Below are positions 43,976-55,175 of a stretch of 64,000 bases of DNA, piece after piece (the first letter of the stretch is position 1; each line of letters starts with the position of its first letter). The position numbers were made by a program, and so were the translations under genes. Location: assembly GCA_947475445.1 (NCBI GenBank), contig CANJLC010000007.1, positions 59,501-123,500 on the forward strand. Direction: 5' to 3'. Origin of the DNA: Alphaproteobacteria bacterium (GTDB lineage Bacteria; Pseudomonadota; Alphaproteobacteria; Micropepsales; Micropepsaceae). The notes beneath the pieces were generated by a model. It had not been told where the DNA came from. It saw nothing but the letters and a program-made list of their open reading frames with translations, and ran no database searches.

Positions 43976-44214
43976 TACTTGATCTCGATTTCGTATTTCT
44001 CGATCACGGTGTTGGCGAGCAGCTTCTCGCACATATCCTTCAGGCTCGCCTTGGCCTTGGCGGGATCGCTCTCCGACAATTCCAGGTCGATCACCTTGCC
44101 CTGGCGCACCTCGCCGACGCTGCCAAAGCCAAGCCCGTTCAGGGCATGGCCGATGGCCTTGCCCTGGGGATCGAGAACGCCATTTTTCAGGGTAACGAAG
44201 ACGCGCGCTTTCAC
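43975..44214 (-). CDS. purS: Phosphoribosylformylglycinamidine synthase subunit PurS
   Basis: The small subunit bridges PurQ and PurL. The frame reads [20 protein letters not shown] from a GTG at 44214, giving 79 residues, the normal size. A TTG three codons earlier opens the frame but is not needed. It begins 10 bases after the purC stop and is translationally coupled to purQ. Confidence 0.93.
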   Translation of the reverse strand: MKARVFVTLKNGVLDPQGKAIGHALNGLGFGSVGEVRQGKVIDLELSESDPAKAKASLKDMCEKLLANTVIEKYEIEIK

Positions 44215-44224
44215 GGCTGGCAAC

Positions 44225-44989
<765 letters not shown>

Positions 44990-45129
44990 GGCGATCTGTC
45001 CCTGGACACGCCTGAATAAATCCCGGCGAGGCCTGAATTTAGGGATGCGGGCACCCCCCTGCAATGATGCTATGGCCGCAGCGCGGGCATAACAGGTTCC
45101 CGTCCACAGGATTGTTTTAAATCAATGGC

Positions 45130-46011
45130 TTAGGAGATGGTCCGGGCGGTGACGCCCAGCCCAGGAAGCGCCTGGTCCTCCCAGTCGGCGCGCGTGAAAA
45201 CCTGCGCCTTGGTGCGGGTGGCTTTCAGCGCGGCAAAATCCAGATCCGCCATCACCCAGCCGGGCTGGTTGATTTCGCCTTTTGCCAGCGTCCCGTCGTC
45301 GGGAAAGCCCCGATCCGGCGCGCTGTAGGCGGCGGCCCAGCCGATATTCACGTCGATGGTGGGATTCCAATCAACATTGCCCACCAGCGGCGCCAGTCCG
45401 ACATGGATCTGGCTTTCCAGCGCCCGCGCCCGCGCCCCGACATGGACGCGGTTGGCCCCCGCCAATGTGTCGGTGCAGCTGGGCGCCAGGATCAGGTCGG
45501 CACCTGCGCTCGCCATGGCCTGCGCGATCAGGGGAAATTCGATGTCGTAACAGATGGCGATGCCGATTTTGGTTTCGCCGATATCGAAGATCTTCAGCGG
45601 TGTGCCGCCGTCAATGCCCCACGCCTCCTTCTCGAAGCGGGTCATCTGGCGCTTGTCCTGGTAATCGCTTTTGCCTGATGGCGACAGCAGCCAGGCGCGG
45701 TTGCGCACCTTGCCTTCATCATGCGCCAGGATGCTGGGCGCCACGATGAAGACCCCATGCTTGCGGGCCAGCGCGGCATAGGTGGCGACGAAATCATCCT
45801 GGAATTTTTGCACCGCCGCGATCTGGCCGTGCAAATCCTGCTGCAGTTTTTCCGGCAGCAGCGAGGTCAGTTCCATGCCGCCATACTCGGGAAAGCACAA
45901 AAGCGTGGCGCCGTCCAAGACGGCGCGTGACACCCAGTCCGCGGCATTGGCCTGCCACTGGGCGAATCCGGCAAAATATCCAATCGGATATTGCGCCAGC
46001 GCCAGCTTCAC
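45130..46011 (-). CDS. Carbon-nitrogen hydrolase (nitrilase superfamily)
   Basis: It cleaves an amide or nitrile C-N bond. The Glu-Lys-Cys triad is visible: Glu42 in FPEYGG, Lys120 in YQDKRQ and Cys154 in AICYDIEFP. The GTG at 46011 overlaps the acetyltransferase stop (GTGA) and gives 293 residues; the extra upstream frame is a shadow of that gene. It is co-transcribed with a GNAT and an NTF2-like gene behind purB; the substrate is unknown. Confidence 0.9.
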   Translation of the reverse strand: MKLALAQYPIGYFAGFAQWQANAADWVSRAVLDGATLLCFPEYGGMELTSLLPEKLQQDLHGQIAAVQKFQDDFVATYAALARKHGVFIVAPSILAHDEGKVRNRAWLLSPSGKSDYQDKRQMTRFEKEAWGIDGGTPLKIFDIGETKIGIAICYDIEFPLIAQAMASAGADLILAPSCTDTLAGANRVHVGARARALESQIHVGLAPLVGNVDWNPTIDVNIGWAAAYSAPDRGFPDDGTLAKGEINQPGWVMADLDFAALKATRTKAQVFTRADWEDQALPGLGVTARTIS

Positions 46012-46595
46012 AGCGTTTTCATCCAGTAAATCATGGGCTTTTCGCTCTCGTCGCGCTCGCCAATATCGCGCCAGGAGAATTTGGCCACCAGGTCGGGGCG
46101 TTTGGTATAGCCGCGCTTTTTCCAGAACTCGTCCAGCGGCACGTAATCCTTTGGCCGCGCCGGATGATCCAGCGGTCGCTCCACGGCGCAAAAGGCGGCG
46201 TATTTGTAGCCATGGGCGCGGGCGGCGGCTTCGCGCGCCTTGAAGAATTCCACGCCAAGGCCAAGGCCGCGATATTCGGGCAGCAGCACGGACTCGCCGA
46301 AATAGAAAATCTCGTCCAGCTTCATGCCGGCATCGATGAAGGGCTTTTGGATATAATCATCCTCTTCATCCAGCCCCAGCGCCGTGGAGGCGCCGACGAT
46401 GCGGTCCACGGTTTCCGCCACGATCATGGTGCCGGTTTTGCCTTCCGCATAACGCGGCAGATATTCGCGCTCATAGGCGATGTTGCCTTTGTAGAGATAG
46501 GGCCAGGAGCGGAAAATCTCGATGCGCAGCCTGGCCAGGTCGTCCAGCTTTTCGCGCAAGGCTTCGCCGGTGAGCTTTCTTGTCGCGACCGTCAC
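46008..46595 (-). CDS. GNAT-family N-acetyltransferase
   Basis: This 195-residue acetyl-CoA-dependent transferase contains the motif A stretch LPEYRGLGLGVEFFKARE (about 109-126), the CoA pyrophosphate loop. GNATs paired with a carbon-nitrogen hydrolase are recurrent; a linked acyl-transfer/hydrolysis pathway is possible but unproven. It starts with a GTG at 46595 that overlaps the NTF2-like stop by four bases. Confidence 0.85.
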   Translation of the reverse strand: MTVATRKLTGEALREKLDDLARLRIEIFRSWPYLYKGNIAYEREYLPRYAEGKTGTMIVAETVDRIVGASTALGLDEEDDYIQKPFIDAGMKLDEIFYFGESVLLPEYRGLGLGVEFFKAREAAARAHGYKYAAFCAVERPLDHPARPKDYVPLDEFWKKRGYTKRPDLVAKFSWRDIGERDESEKPMIYWMKTL

Positions 46596-47002
46596 GCTTT
46601 GACCTGCTTGAGCCAGTCTTCGAGGTTATAATAGTTGGAAATGCGGGCGATCTTTCCGTCACGCACCACAAAGAAGGCGCCCGCCGCCAGGCGATAAGGC
46701 TGGCCGCTGGCCTTGGGCAGGCCCTCATCGGTCTTGAGATACTTGCCCAATACCGTGAATTCGCAGGCAGCCCGGCTGCCATCGTCATTGGTCAGGATCA
46801 TCAGGTCGACGATCTGTTCCTCGTAGGACCTGTTCATCCGTTCCAGGAAGGCGGCAAAGGCTTTTTTGCCTTTCTCCCGCGCGCCCTGGTTGATGTCGTG
46901 CAGCACATTCTCGTCCAGCAATTCGAGGAAGCCTTCCACGTCGCCGGCATTGAAGGCGGTGTAATAATCCTTGATCAGGGCCTTGGTGGCGTCGCGGCTC
47001 AT
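46592..47002 (-). CDS. SnoaL/NTF2-like ketosteroid-isomerase-related protein
   Basis: This 136-residue cone-shaped NTF2-like fold starts with ALIKDYYTAFNAGDVEGFLE (about 8-27) and has a later SNYYNLEDWLKQV end. Such proteins are small isomerases, hydrolases or ligand binders; no substrate is implied. It overlaps purB by four bases (46999-47002) and the GNAT gene by four, so it belongs to the purB transcript. Confidence 0.82.
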   Translation of the reverse strand: MSRDATKALIKDYYTAFNAGDVEGFLELLDENVLHDINQGAREKGKKAFAAFLERMNRSYEEQIVDLMILTNDDGSRAACEFTVLGKYLKTDEGLPKASGQPYRLAAGAFFVVRDGKIARISNYYNLEDWLKQVKA

Positions 47003-48303
47003 TTGCCGAACACGCGGGCGAAGATCGTGTCCACCTGTTTGAGGTGATAGCCAAGGTCGAACATGGCTTCCAGTTTTTCGGGCGGCACCTTGCCCGCCAC
47101 TTCCGGATCGGCTTTCAGCAAATCCAGCAGCGGTCCTTCGCCATTCCAGGTGCGCATGGCATTCCTCTGCACCAGGCGATAGCTGTCCTCGCGGGCGATG
47201 CCCGCCTGGGTCAGCGCCAGCAGCACGCGCTGGCTGTGGACCAGGCCCTGCGTCTTGTCGAGATTTTCCTGCATGCGCTTGGGGTACACCACAAGCTTGT
47301 CGATAACGCCTGTCATGCGCGCCAGCGCGAAATCCAAAGTGATGGTGGCGTCGGGGCCGATATAGCGTTCGACCGAGGAGTGCGAGATATCGCGCTCATG
47401 CCACAGCGCCACATTCTCCATGGCGGGCAGGGCGTAGGCGCGCACCATGCGGGCCAGGCCGGTGACATTTTCCGTCAGCACGGGATTGCGCTTGTGCGGC
47501 ATGGCGGAGGAGCCTTTCTGCCCCGGCGAGAAATACTCTTCCGCTTCCAGCACCTCGGTGCGCTGCAAATGGCGGATTTCCACCGCCAGCCTTTCCAGCG
47601 AAGACGCCACCACGCCCAGCGCCGCGAAATAGGCGGCATGGCGGTCGCGCGGGATCACCTGGGTGGAAACCGGCTCGACGCTCAAATTCATCTTCTGCGC
47701 CACATACTCTTCCACGCGCGGATCGATATTGGCGAAGGTGCCCACCGCGCCGGAAATGGCGCAGGTGGCGATTTCTTCGCGCGCCGTCACCAGCCGCGCC
47801 CGGGCGCGGGCGAACTCGGCATAGAAGCCCGCCAGCTTGACGCCGAAAGTTGTGGGCTCGGCATGGATGCCATGGCTGCGCCCGATGGTGGGGGTCAATT
47901 TATGTTCCAGCGCCCGCTTCTTCAGCGCTGCCAGCAAGGCGTCGGTGTCCGCGATCAGAAGATCGGCGGCGCGCGCCAGCTGCACATTCAAACAGGTGTC
48001 CAGCACATCCGAACTGGTCATGCCCTGGTGCACGAAACGCGCTTCGGGTCCCACGATCTCGGACAAATGGGTGAGGAAGGCGATCACGTCATGCTTGACC
48101 TCGCGCTCGATCTCGTCGATCCGCGCCACGTCGAATTTCGCGTTTTTTCCTTTTTCCCAGATTTTCGCGGTGGCCTCTTTGGGCACCACGCCCAGCTCGG
48201 CCAGCTTGTCGGTGGCATGGGCCTCGATCTCGAACCAGATGCGGAACTTGGTTTCCGGCGACCAGATATCGGTCATTTCGGCACGGGCATAACGGGGGAT
48301 CAT
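46999..48303 (-). CDS. purB: Adenylosuccinate lyase
   Basis: It acts twice in purine synthesis, on SAICAR and on adenylosuccinate. The superfamily signature [11 protein letters not shown] (about 261-271) is intact, and the N-terminus [20 protein letters not shown] is typical. At 434 residues it is full length. It heads a run with the NTF2-like, GNAT and hydrolase genes, which separate it from purC. Confidence 0.96.
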   Translation of the reverse strand: MIPRYARAEMTDIWSPETKFRIWFEIEAHATDKLAELGVVPKEATAKIWEKGKNAKFDVARIDEIEREVKHDVIAFLTHLSEIVGPEARFVHQGMTSSDVLDTCLNVQLARAADLLIADTDALLAALKKRALEHKLTPTIGRSHGIHAEPTTFGVKLAGFYAEFARARARLVTAREEIATCAISGAVGTFANIDPRVEEYVAQKMNLSVEPVSTQVIPRDRHAAYFAALGVVASSLERLAVEIRHLQRTEVLEAEEYFSPGQKGSSAMPHKRNPVLTENVTGLARMVRAYALPAMENVALWHERDISHSSVERYIGPDATITLDFALARMTGVIDKLVVYPKRMQENLDKTQGLVHSQRVLLALTQAGIAREDSYRLVQRNAMRTWNGEGPLLDLLKADPEVAGKVPPEKLEAMFDLGYHLKQVDTIFARVFGK

Positions 48304-48426
48304 TTTGTCACCATTTTCATGCGGTTGCTTCTAGCAAGCCCGCGTCCAAAGGCCAAGTAATTGACAAGGCGCGCATGGTGTTTGAGGCTTTGGCAGGGCT
48401 GGTATGCATCAGGAAAAGGAAAAACC

Positions 48427-48903
48427 ATGTCCAGAGTCTCCCCTTTCCTCTGGTTCGAAAAGGACGCCGAGGAAGCCGCCCGTTTCTATGTCTCCCTCCT
48501 GCCCAATTCACGGGTGGATCGCGTTTCGGCCTTGCAGGCGGATTCCCCCAGCGGACCCGCCGGCAGCGTCCAGGTGGTGGAATTCACCCTGAACGGCCAA
48601 TCCTGGCGGGCCATGGCGGCCGGCAAGCTTGATCCCTTCAACCACGCTGTCTCGTTCATGATCGAGGCCAGGGACCAGGCGGAGATCGACCGCATCTGGG
48701 ACGCCATTTTGAAAAATGGCGGCAAGGAACAGCAATGCGGCTGGATCCGCGACCGCTGGGGTGTGTGCTGGCAGGTCTTTTTCGAAGGCTATTTCGAGAT
48801 GATGGCCACTCCCGACCAAGCGGCTGCGAAACGCGTCGCCGATGCGATGCTCAAGATGGTCAAGATTGACAAGGCCGCCCTGGAAAAAGTCTTTCGCGGC
48901 TAG
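48427..48903 (+). CDS. VOC/PhnB-like glyoxalase-fold protein
   Basis: This 158-residue protein of the 3-demethylubiquinone-9 methyltransferase-like (PhnB) group in the vicinal oxygen chelate superfamily begins [20 protein letters not shown] and ends in [10 protein letters not shown]. No methyltransferase activity is implied despite the family name. AGGAAAAGG precedes the ATG at 48427. The stop shares CTAG with the convergent radC stop. Confidence 0.88.
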   Translation: MSRVSPFLWFEKDAEEAARFYVSLLPNSRVDRVSALQADSPSGPAGSVQVVEFTLNGQSWRAMAAGKLDPFNHAVSFMIEARDQAEIDRIWDAILKNGGKEQQCGWIRDRWGVCWQVFFEGYFEMMATPDQAAAKRVADAMLKMVKIDKAALEKVFRG

Positions 48904-49640
48904 AGCAGTCCCAGCGACTTGAAGCTGGCATGGCCGCCGCGGCCGATCACCAGATGATCATGCACCGTGATCTTCAGGGCCTTTGCCGCCGCCGCGATCT
49001 CGCGCGTCATGTCGATGTCCTGGCGTGATGGCGTGGGATCGCCCGACGGATGATTGTGCACCAGGATCAGGGCGCTCGCGCCATGCTCCAGGGCGCGCTT
49101 GACGATCTCGCGCGGATAGACCGGGGCATGGTCGACGGTGCCTTTGCTTTGCACTTCATCGGCCACCAGCACATTCTTGCGGTCCAGGAACAGCACTCGG
49201 AATTCCTCGGTCTGGCTGCGCGCCATCGCCGCCATGCAATAATCCAGCAGCGCCGTCCAGGATGACAGCGCTGGCCGCCCGATCACCTTGCCCTTGGCCA
49301 GACGCTGGGCCGCGGCTTCCACGATCTTGAGTTGGCTGACAACCGCCTCGCCGCAGCCGGGAATTTCCAGCAACCTTTCGCGTTTTGCCGCGACCACTTC
49401 GGCGAAGGAGCCGAAACGCGCGATTAGGGCTTTGGCCAAGGGCTTGGTGTCACGGCGCGGCACGGCGGCGAACAGCACCAGCTCCAGCATTTCATAATCG
49501 GGCAGCGCGTCCGCGCCGCCTTTGACAAAGCGGGCCCGCAAACGTTCCCGGTGCCCGGAATGTTCAGAGACCGGCTTCGGGTCAGAGATAAGGAGGTTTG
49601 TCCCAGCCCTTGGGCGACTGGGTGAAGATTTCGACGCCAT
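48900..49640 (-). CDS. radC: RadC/JAB-domain protein
   Basis: An N-terminal helix-hairpin-helix region ([14 protein letters not shown], about 90-103) is followed by a JAMM domain with the metal-binding [18 protein letters not shown] (about 198-215). RadC's biochemical role is unsettled despite its DNA-repair name. The ATG at 49640 overlaps the end of map by 59 bases; no better start lies further in. Confidence 0.9.
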   Translation of the reverse strand: MASKSSPSRPRAGTNLLISDPKPVSEHSGHRERLRARFVKGGADALPDYEMLELVLFAAVPRRDTKPLAKALIARFGSFAEVVAAKRERLLEIPGCGEAVVSQLKIVEAAAQRLAKGKVIGRPALSSWTALLDYCMAAMARSQTEEFRVLFLDRKNVLVADEVQSKGTVDHAPVYPREIVKRALEHGASALILVHNHPSGDPTPSRQDIDMTREIAAAAKALKITVHDHLVIGRGGHASFKSLGLL

Positions 49641-50415
49641 TGTCCGTGACACCCACCGAATGTTCGAACTGTGCCGACAAGGAGCGGTCACGCGTCACCG
49701 CCGTCCAGCCGTCATTGAGGACCTTCACGCCATAATTGCCCAAATTGATCATGGGCTCGATGGTGAAAAACATGCCCTTGGCAAGCTGCGTGCCATGCCC
49801 CGGCTTGCCGTAATGGACCACATTGGGCAAGGCGTGGAAAATCCGCCCCAGCCCATGACCGCAGAAATCGCGCACCACGGCGCAGCGTTCCTGCTCTTCG
49901 GCATAGGACTGGATGGCGTGGCCGATATCGCCGGTGGTGGCGCCGGGCCTTACGACCTGGATGCCGCGCATCATGGATTCATAAGTGATGTCGATCAGGC
50001 GCTGGGACTTCAGCTTGATCTCGCCCACCGGATACATGCGGCTGGTGTCGCCATGCCAGCCATCGACGATCGCAGTGACGTCGATATTGACGATATCGCC
50101 TTCGCGCAGGGGTTTGTCGCTCGGAATGCCGTGGCACACGACATGATTGATCGAGGTGCAGACGGTGTGGCGATAGCCGCGATAGCCCAGGCAGGCCGGA
50201 ATGGCGCCGTGGCTGGTGACATAGTCATAGGCGACCTTGTCCAGCGCCTCGGTGGTGACGCCGGGCTTCACCAGCGGAACCATCAAATCCAGAACCTCGG
50301 CGGCCAGGCGGCCTGCCTTGCGCATGCCCGCAAAGGCGGCATCGTCATGCACCGTCACGGCAAAATGGGCCTTGCGGGCGGCTTCGAAGCTCTGGGCGTC
50401 AGGGATCAGGGTCAT
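49582..50415 (-). CDS. map: Methionine aminopeptidase, type I
   Basis: It removes the initiator methionine. The metal ligands are visible in [19 protein letters not shown] (Asp, Asp), GHGLGRIFH (His), FFTIEPM (Glu) and [18 protein letters not shown] (Glu). The ATG at 50415 (277 residues) is used. The def gene for the preceding step of N-terminal processing lies about 7 kb away. Confidence 0.96.
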   Translation of the reverse strand: MTLIPDAQSFEAARKAHFAVTVHDDAAFAGMRKAGRLAAEVLDLMVPLVKPGVTTEALDKVAYDYVTSHGAIPACLGYRGYRHTVCTSINHVVCHGIPSDKPLREGDIVNIDVTAIVDGWHGDTSRMYPVGEIKLKSQRLIDITYESMMRGIQVVRPGATTGDIGHAIQSYAEEQERCAVVRDFCGHGLGRIFHALPNVVHYGKPGHGTQLAKGMFFTIEPMINLGNYGVKVLNDGWTAVTRDRSLSAQFEHSVGVTDNGVEIFTQSPKGWDKPPYL

Positions 50416-50490
50416 TGGCCCAAACTTAAGCAAATTTCGCCACTTTTCCAGTCCCGTGTAACATGAGGCTGGTTTCAGGACGAAAGCAGG

Positions 50491-51237
50491 ATGCTAGGCG
50501 ACAACAAGACGGCAGCGGTCATGGTGATCGGCGACGAAATCCTGTCCGGGCGCACCCAGGACAGCAATTCCCACTATATCGCCCGCTTCCTCGGTTCCCT
50601 GGGCATTGACCTCAAGGAAGTGCGGGTGGTGTCCGACGATGAAGCTGAGATCGTCGCCGGGCTGAATGCCCTGCGGGCCCGCTATGACATGGTTTTCACC
50701 ACCGGTGGCATCGGCCCCACCCATGACGACATCACCGCCGACGCTGTGGCGAAGGCGTTTGATGTGGGCATTGGTTACCACCCCGAGGCCTATGCCCTGC
50801 TGGAGGCGCGCTATCCGCTGGGCGAATTCAACGAGATGAGAAAGCGCATGGCCCGCATTCCCCATGGCGCGGCGCTGATCAAGAATTCCGCCTCGGTGGC
50901 GCCGGGATTCCATATCGGAAATGTTTTTGTCATGGCGGGGGTGCCCGCCGTGATGCGCGCCATGCTGGAAGCGATTGCACCGGGGTTGCCGCGCGGCGTC
51001 GAAGTGACTTCGGTGACGGTGTCGGTGGACGTGCCGGAAGGGCGCATTGCGGCGGGGCTTTCGGATGTCCAGAAAGCCAATGCCGGTGTTTCCATCGGCT
51101 CCTACCCCTTTTATCAAGAGAGCGGTCCCGGCACCCAACTGGTCACGCGCGGACGCGATGCCGGTGCGGTTGAAGTTGCGGCGCTGGCCATAGAGGCGAT
51201 GCTGAAGGAACTGGGCGTGGCAAGCACCAGGCTCTAA
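50491..51237 (+). CDS. CinA-like molybdopterin-binding-fold protein
   Basis: This 248-residue MoaB/Mog-like domain protein has AAVMVIGDEILSGRTQDSNS (about 8-27) and FTTGGIGPTHDDITADAVAK (about 69-88), matching the N-terminal half of CinA. The nicotinamide deamidase half is absent. Its function may be ADP-ribose or pyridine nucleotide recycling, or be unrelated. The stop shares CTAA with the convergent TPR gene. Confidence 0.9.
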   Translation: MLGDNKTAAVMVIGDEILSGRTQDSNSHYIARFLGSLGIDLKEVRVVSDDEAEIVAGLNALRARYDMVFTTGGIGPTHDDITADAVAKAFDVGIGYHPEAYALLEARYPLGEFNEMRKRMARIPHGAALIKNSASVAPGFHIGNVFVMAGVPAVMRAMLEAIAPGLPRGVEVTSVTVSVDVPEGRIAAGLSDVQKANAGVSIGSYPFYQESGPGTQLVTRGRDAGAVEVAALAIEAMLKELGVASTRL

Positions 51238-52106
51238 TTGAGCTTCAGTTCCTTGGCTTCCTGTTCCAGCTCGCCCATGACCTGGGTGTCGTTTGCGAAA
51301 GTCTTGCGCGCCGTGGCAAGCGCCGCCTTGGCGTCTGCAGGCTGGCCCAGCACGGTATAGGCGTGGATCAGGCGCTGCCAGCCGCCGGCATCATTGGGAT
51401 TGGTCTTCAGCCGCGCCGCCAGATTGGCCACCATCACGCGTGGATCGGGCGCGGGACCGCCGCCGGCGCGCAGCATGGCGATGCGGTCGGTCAAGGTCTT
51501 GTATAGTGGCTGATTGGGCGGAATGTCGTCGCGCAATCCCAGCCAATATTCCAGCGCGGCTTTCTTGTCGCCCCGCTCGGCACGCGCCTGGCCCAGGAAA
51601 TAGCGCGCCGGCGGATTGCGCGGATCCAGTTTCAGGGCGGCGGAAAAAGCGCTGACGGCCTCGTCACTGACACTGCCGCCGCTGTCCGCAATCAGCGCCT
51701 CGCCATAGATCGCATACAGGCCGGGGGTTTCATGTTTCTCAAGACGCGCCACGGTGACTGCGCGGCCATAGGCCTTGGCGGCGTCGGTGATATCGCCCAC
51801 CGTCATGTAGGCGCGGCCGAGGTAAATCCAGGCCTGCAAATCATCGGGCTGCTTGCGCACCCGCGCGATCAGGAAATTGACCAGCCCCTTGACGTCGCGC
51901 GTGGCAAGTCCCTGCGCGTCGCGCGCGGCCAGCGACGGGCGGCCCAGCATCCAGTAGGTGCCGCCGCCCACGCCCAGGAGAAACAGCGCGATGGCCGCCG
52001 CCAGCACCACGCCGCCTTTCACCGTGTGCCGCCACAGGGTGAAGGTGGCGAAGCCGATCGCCAGCAAGGCGACCGCGGCGAAGCCGATAAAGGGAACAGC
52101 AATCAC
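51234..52106 (-). CDS. CcmI/CycH-like TPR membrane protein
   Basis: Two N-terminal membrane helices (about 4-22 and 32-54) are followed by TPR repeats (about 85-270; for example AWIYLGRAYMTVGDITDAAK). This is the layout of the cytochrome c haem-lyase partner CcmI, which delivers apocytochrome c. No other ccm genes are nearby, so the role is tentative. It overlaps the trmJ stop by four bases. Confidence 0.8.
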   Translation of the reverse strand: MIAVPFIGFAAVALLAIGFATFTLWRHTVKGGVVLAAAIALFLLGVGGGTYWMLGRPSLAARDAQGLATRDVKGLVNFLIARVRKQPDDLQAWIYLGRAYMTVGDITDAAKAYGRAVTVARLEKHETPGLYAIYGEALIADSGGSVSDEAVSAFSAALKLDPRNPPARYFLGQARAERGDKKAALEYWLGLRDDIPPNQPLYKTLTDRIAMLRAGGGPAPDPRVMVANLAARLKTNPNDAGGWQRLIHAYTVLGQPADAKAALATARKTFANDTQVMGELEQEAKELKLN

Positions 52107-52843
52107 TCTTTTCTTTCCCCGCGATACTTGTTCTTCACCAGCGCCACGATCATGCCGCGAATGGTGCGCACTTCATGGTCGTTGAGCCCCGAGCGCGAAA
52201 TCATCGCCCGCAGATGGCGTACCATGGCCCCCTTCTTGACGGCGGGAAAGAAAAACCCGCCGGCATCCAGCTCGCGCTCCAGATGCTCGAACAGCCCGTT
52301 CAATTCCTGGCGCGTGGCGGGCACCGCCAGGGTTTGGCGCACGCGCATGGGCGGCGTGGTATCGCCGGATTTCAGCCATTCATAGCCCAGCAGCAGCACC
52401 GCCTGGCCCAGGTTGAGGGAGGAGAACTCCGCCGTGGGAATGGTGATCAGCCCTTCGGCCAGCGACAATTCGTCGTTGTCCAGGCCTGCCCGCTCGCTGC
52501 CGAACAGGATAGCGCCGCTGATCTCCCGGAGGGACGCCGCCCGCAGCCGCTGGGCGGCCTCCTGGGGGGTGAGGACGGGCCGGACAATATCGCGGTCCCG
52601 CGCCGTGGTCGCCAGCACCAGCCGGATGTCGGCCAGGGCAGATGCTGTATCGGGATACACCGTTGCTCCCGCCAGTATGTCGCCCGCCCCGGAAGCCAGG
52701 ACCATGGCCCGTTCATTGGGCCATTCGCATTGCGGCGCGATCAGGCGCAGGTCGGTCAGGCCGAAATTCTTCATCGCCCGGGCCGTGGCGCCGATATTTT
52801 CCCCGATCTGGGGGCGGGACAAGACGATGGCTGGGCTGATCAT
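52103..52843 (-). CDS. trmJ: tRNA (cytidine/uridine-2'-O-)-methyltransferase TrmJ-like
   Basis: This SPOUT-class RNA 2'-O-methyltransferase, expected to act on tRNA position 32, begins [20 protein letters not shown] (about 6-25) and has the knot motifs [13 protein letters not shown] (about 114-126) and [21 protein letters not shown] (split at about 135-155). At 246 residues it is of normal length. It diverges from icd. Confidence 0.92.
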   Translation of the reverse strand: MISPAIVLSRPQIGENIGATARAMKNFGLTDLRLIAPQCEWPNERAMVLASGAGDILAGATVYPDTASALADIRLVLATTARDRDIVRPVLTPQEAAQRLRAASLREISGAILFGSERAGLDNDELSLAEGLITIPTAEFSSLNLGQAVLLLGYEWLKSGDTTPPMRVRQTLAVPATRQELNGLFEHLERELDAGGFFFPAVKKGAMVRHLRAMISRSGLNDHEVRTIRGMIVALVKNKYRGERKE

Positions 52844-52926
52844 TTACAACCTTTGACGGGGTGTCCCTGACGGGCTATTTGGGGCCCCGCTATAGCCGCT
52901 CCAGCCACAATATTCGAGGGAAAGTC

Positions 52927-54138
52927 ATGGACAAGATCAAGGTCGCCAACCCGGTCGTTGAACTCGATGGCGATGAAATGACCCGCATTATCTGGGATCT
53001 TATCAAGAAGAAGCTCATCCTGCCCTATCTTGATATCGACCTGCATTACTATGATCTGGGCATCGAGTATCGCGACAAGACCGACGACAAGGTCACGGTC
53101 GATAGCGCCGAAGCGATCAAGAAATTCGGCGTGGGCGTCAAATGCGCCACCATCACCCCGGACGAAGCCCGGGTCGAGGAATTCAAGCTCAAGAAGATGT
53201 GGAAGTCGCCCAATGGCACCATCCGTAACATCCTGGGCGGCGTGATTTTCCGCGAGCCCATCATCTGCTCCAACGTGCCGCGCCTGGTGCCGGGCTGGAC
53301 CCAGCCTATCGTCATCGGCCGTCACGCGTTCGGCGACCAGTACAAGGCCACCGATTTCACCTTCCCCAGCGCCGGCACGCTCACCATCAAGTTTGTCGGT
53401 GCGGACGGAAAGGTGATCGAGCATGAAGTGTTCAAGGCGCCCAGCAGCGGCGTCGCCATGGCGATGTACAATCTGGATGACAGCATCCGCGATTTCGCCC
53501 GCGCCTCGATGAATTACGGCCTCAACCGCAAATACCCTGTCTACCTGTCCACCAAGAACACCATCCTCAAGGCCTATGACGGCCGCTTCAAGGACCTTTT
53601 CCAGGAAGTGTACGAGGCGGAATTCGCCGCCAGGTTCAAGGATGCCGGCATTACCTATGAACACCGACTGATCGACGACATGGTGGCATCCGCGCTCAAG
53701 TGGAGCGGCGGCTATGTCTGGGCCTGCAAGAACTATGACGGCGACGTGCAGTCCGACACGGTGGCGCAGGGCTTCGGCAGCCTTGGCCTCATGACCTCCG
53801 TGCTGATGACCCCCGATGGCAAGATCGTGGAATCCGAAGCGGCGCATGGCACGGTGACGCGCCATTACCGCGAGCATCAGAAGGGAAAATCCACCTCCAC
53901 CAACTCCATTGCCTCCATCTTCGCCTGGACGCGGGGCCTGGCCCATCGCGCCAAGCTGGACGACAATGAAAAGCTGAAGAAGTTTTCCCTGGCCCTGGAA
54001 AAGGTCTGCGTCGACACCGTCGAGCAGGGCTTCATGACCAAGGACCTGGCGCTTCTCGTCGGCCCCGACCAGAAGTGGCTCACCACCGAAGGTTTCCTCG
54101 ACAAGGTTGACGAGAACCTTCAGAAGGCGATGTCGTAA
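52927..54138 (+). CDS. icd: NADP-dependent isocitrate dehydrogenase
   Basis: It converts isocitrate to 2-oxoglutarate in the TCA cycle. The eukaryote-like (type II) form starts [20 protein letters not shown] (ATG 52927 behind GAGGGAAAG) and has the isocitrate-binding [12 protein letters not shown] (about 95-106), the [20 protein letters not shown] stretch (about 273-292), and [16 protein letters not shown] (about 306-321) for NADP. At 403 residues it is full length, ending at a strong terminator. Confidence 0.97.
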   Translation: MDKIKVANPVVELDGDEMTRIIWDLIKKKLILPYLDIDLHYYDLGIEYRDKTDDKVTVDSAEAIKKFGVGVKCATITPDEARVEEFKLKKMWKSPNGTIRNILGGVIFREPIICSNVPRLVPGWTQPIVIGRHAFGDQYKATDFTFPSAGTLTIKFVGADGKVIEHEVFKAPSSGVAMAMYNLDDSIRDFARASMNYGLNRKYPVYLSTKNTILKAYDGRFKDLFQEVYEAEFAARFKDAGITYEHRLIDDMVASALKWSGGYVWACKNYDGDVQSDTVAQGFGSLGLMTSVLMTPDGKIVESEAAHGTVTRHYREHQKGKSTSTNSIASIFAWTRGLAHRAKLDDNEKLKKFSLALEKVCVDTVEQGFMTKDLALLVGPDQKWLTTEGFLDKVDENLQKAMS

Positions 54139-54158
54139 TCACGGCGTGCCGTAAACAG

Positions 54159-54189
54159 AAAAGGCCGGGTCGCAAGACCCGGCCTTTTT
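54159..54189 (+). terminator. Rho-independent terminator of icd
   Basis: AAAAGGCCGGGTC, a GCAA loop and GACCCGGCCTTTTT form a 13-bp stem, followed by C and another T-run. It lies 20 bases after the icd stop and is almost the same hairpin as the one at 37500. Confidence 0.92.
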
Positions 54190-54201
54190 CTTTTTCATAT
54201 T

Positions 54202-54263
54202 TCTCCATGGCCGGGCTTGACCCGGCCATCCATGGATCACCGGCTCAAGGCCGGTGATGGAGA
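54202..54263. repeat. Nested palindromic element (REP/BIME-like)
   Basis: Two hairpins (ATGGCCGGG/CCCGGCCAT at 54207-54229 and ATCACCGGC/GCCGGTGAT at 54236-54258) lie inside an outer pair TCTCCAT/ATGGAGA (54202-54208 and 54257-54263), which could fold into a three-way junction. It sits just before the GGDEF gene stop on the opposite strand. Confidence 0.7.
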
Positions 54264-54269
54264 TTTGTG

Positions 54270-54995
54270 TTACTCCGCCAGGCGGCCGGCTTTCTTCTGC
54301 GCATACATGGCCTCGTCGGCGCGCGCCATGGCGAGGTCGGCATTGTCGCCCGGCTTTAACTCGAACGCGCCATAGGAAAAGCTCACGGGAATTTCCTTGC
54401 CATTGTAGCTCGGCGGCGAGGAGTGCAGCGCCTCGGCCAGCACATCGGCCTTTTTCAATGCCTGCTCCTGGCCCGCATGGGTCAGCAGCACGCCAAATTC
54501 GTCGCCGCCCAGCCGTCCCACGCAATCGCTGTCGCGCACATGGTTCAGCAGCGTTTCTGCGAAATGGCGCAGCGCCGCGTCGCCGCCGGCATGGCCATAG
54601 GTGTCGTTGATCATCTTGAAGTGATTGAGGTCGAAATAGATCAGCGAGGCCGGCGTGTTGTAACGGCCGCTGAAGGCGATATAGCGCGTCAGCTCGCGCA
54701 CAAAGGCGCGGCGGTTGAGCAGGGGCAGCAGCTGGTCCTGGTCGGCGGTTTTTTCCACTTCGTCCAGCCGCACCCGCGTGGCGGTCAATTCGCGGCGCAG
54801 AGAGTCCACTTCGCTCATCAATCCCATGATGGCGTCGCGCACCCGGGGGGTGAATTCGGCTTCGGGAATGCCCAGCACGGAAGCAGGCACCGGTTCCACC
54901 GGGTCAATGATGGACGCGGCTTCCACGCGCTTGGCGTAGGCGGCGGCGCCCACGGCCCTGGTGGCCGGCGTGCCGCTGGTGCGTTCGATCTTCAT
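54270..54995 (-). CDS. GGDEF diguanylate cyclase
   Basis: It makes cyclic di-GMP from two GTP. The GGDEF active site is exact (residues 163-167) and the inhibitory I-site RDSD lies five residues before it, so a feedback-inhibited active enzyme is likely. A coiled-coil (about 50-85) links an N-terminal part without a recognised sensor. The ATG at 54995 gives 241 residues. It is cytoplasmic; no partner gene is adjacent. Confidence 0.93.
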   Translation of the reverse strand: MKIERTSGTPATRAVGAAAYAKRVEAASIIDPVEPVPASVLGIPEAEFTPRVRDAIMGLMSEVDSLRRELTATRVRLDEVEKTADQDQLLPLLNRRAFVRELTRYIAFSGRYNTPASLIYFDLNHFKMINDTYGHAGGDAALRHFAETLLNHVRDSDCVGRLGGDEFGVLLTHAGQEQALKKADVLAEALHSSPPSYNGKEIPVSFSYGAFELKPGDNADLAMARADEAMYAQKKAGRLAE

Positions 54996-55175
54996 GGCCG
55001 GCTTTTGCCCTTTAAAGGCCGCCAATGGGGCGGATATGGCCTTAAATCTGTGTTCAGGAATGCCAAGAAAAGGTTAACGAGGCCCTAAACATGCCCAAAA
55101 GGCCCCTTTCCACGGGGGTTTTGCTGCCTATACTGCGCCGCTTCTTGAACGTCCCCGCAAAAGGCGATTCGAAGC

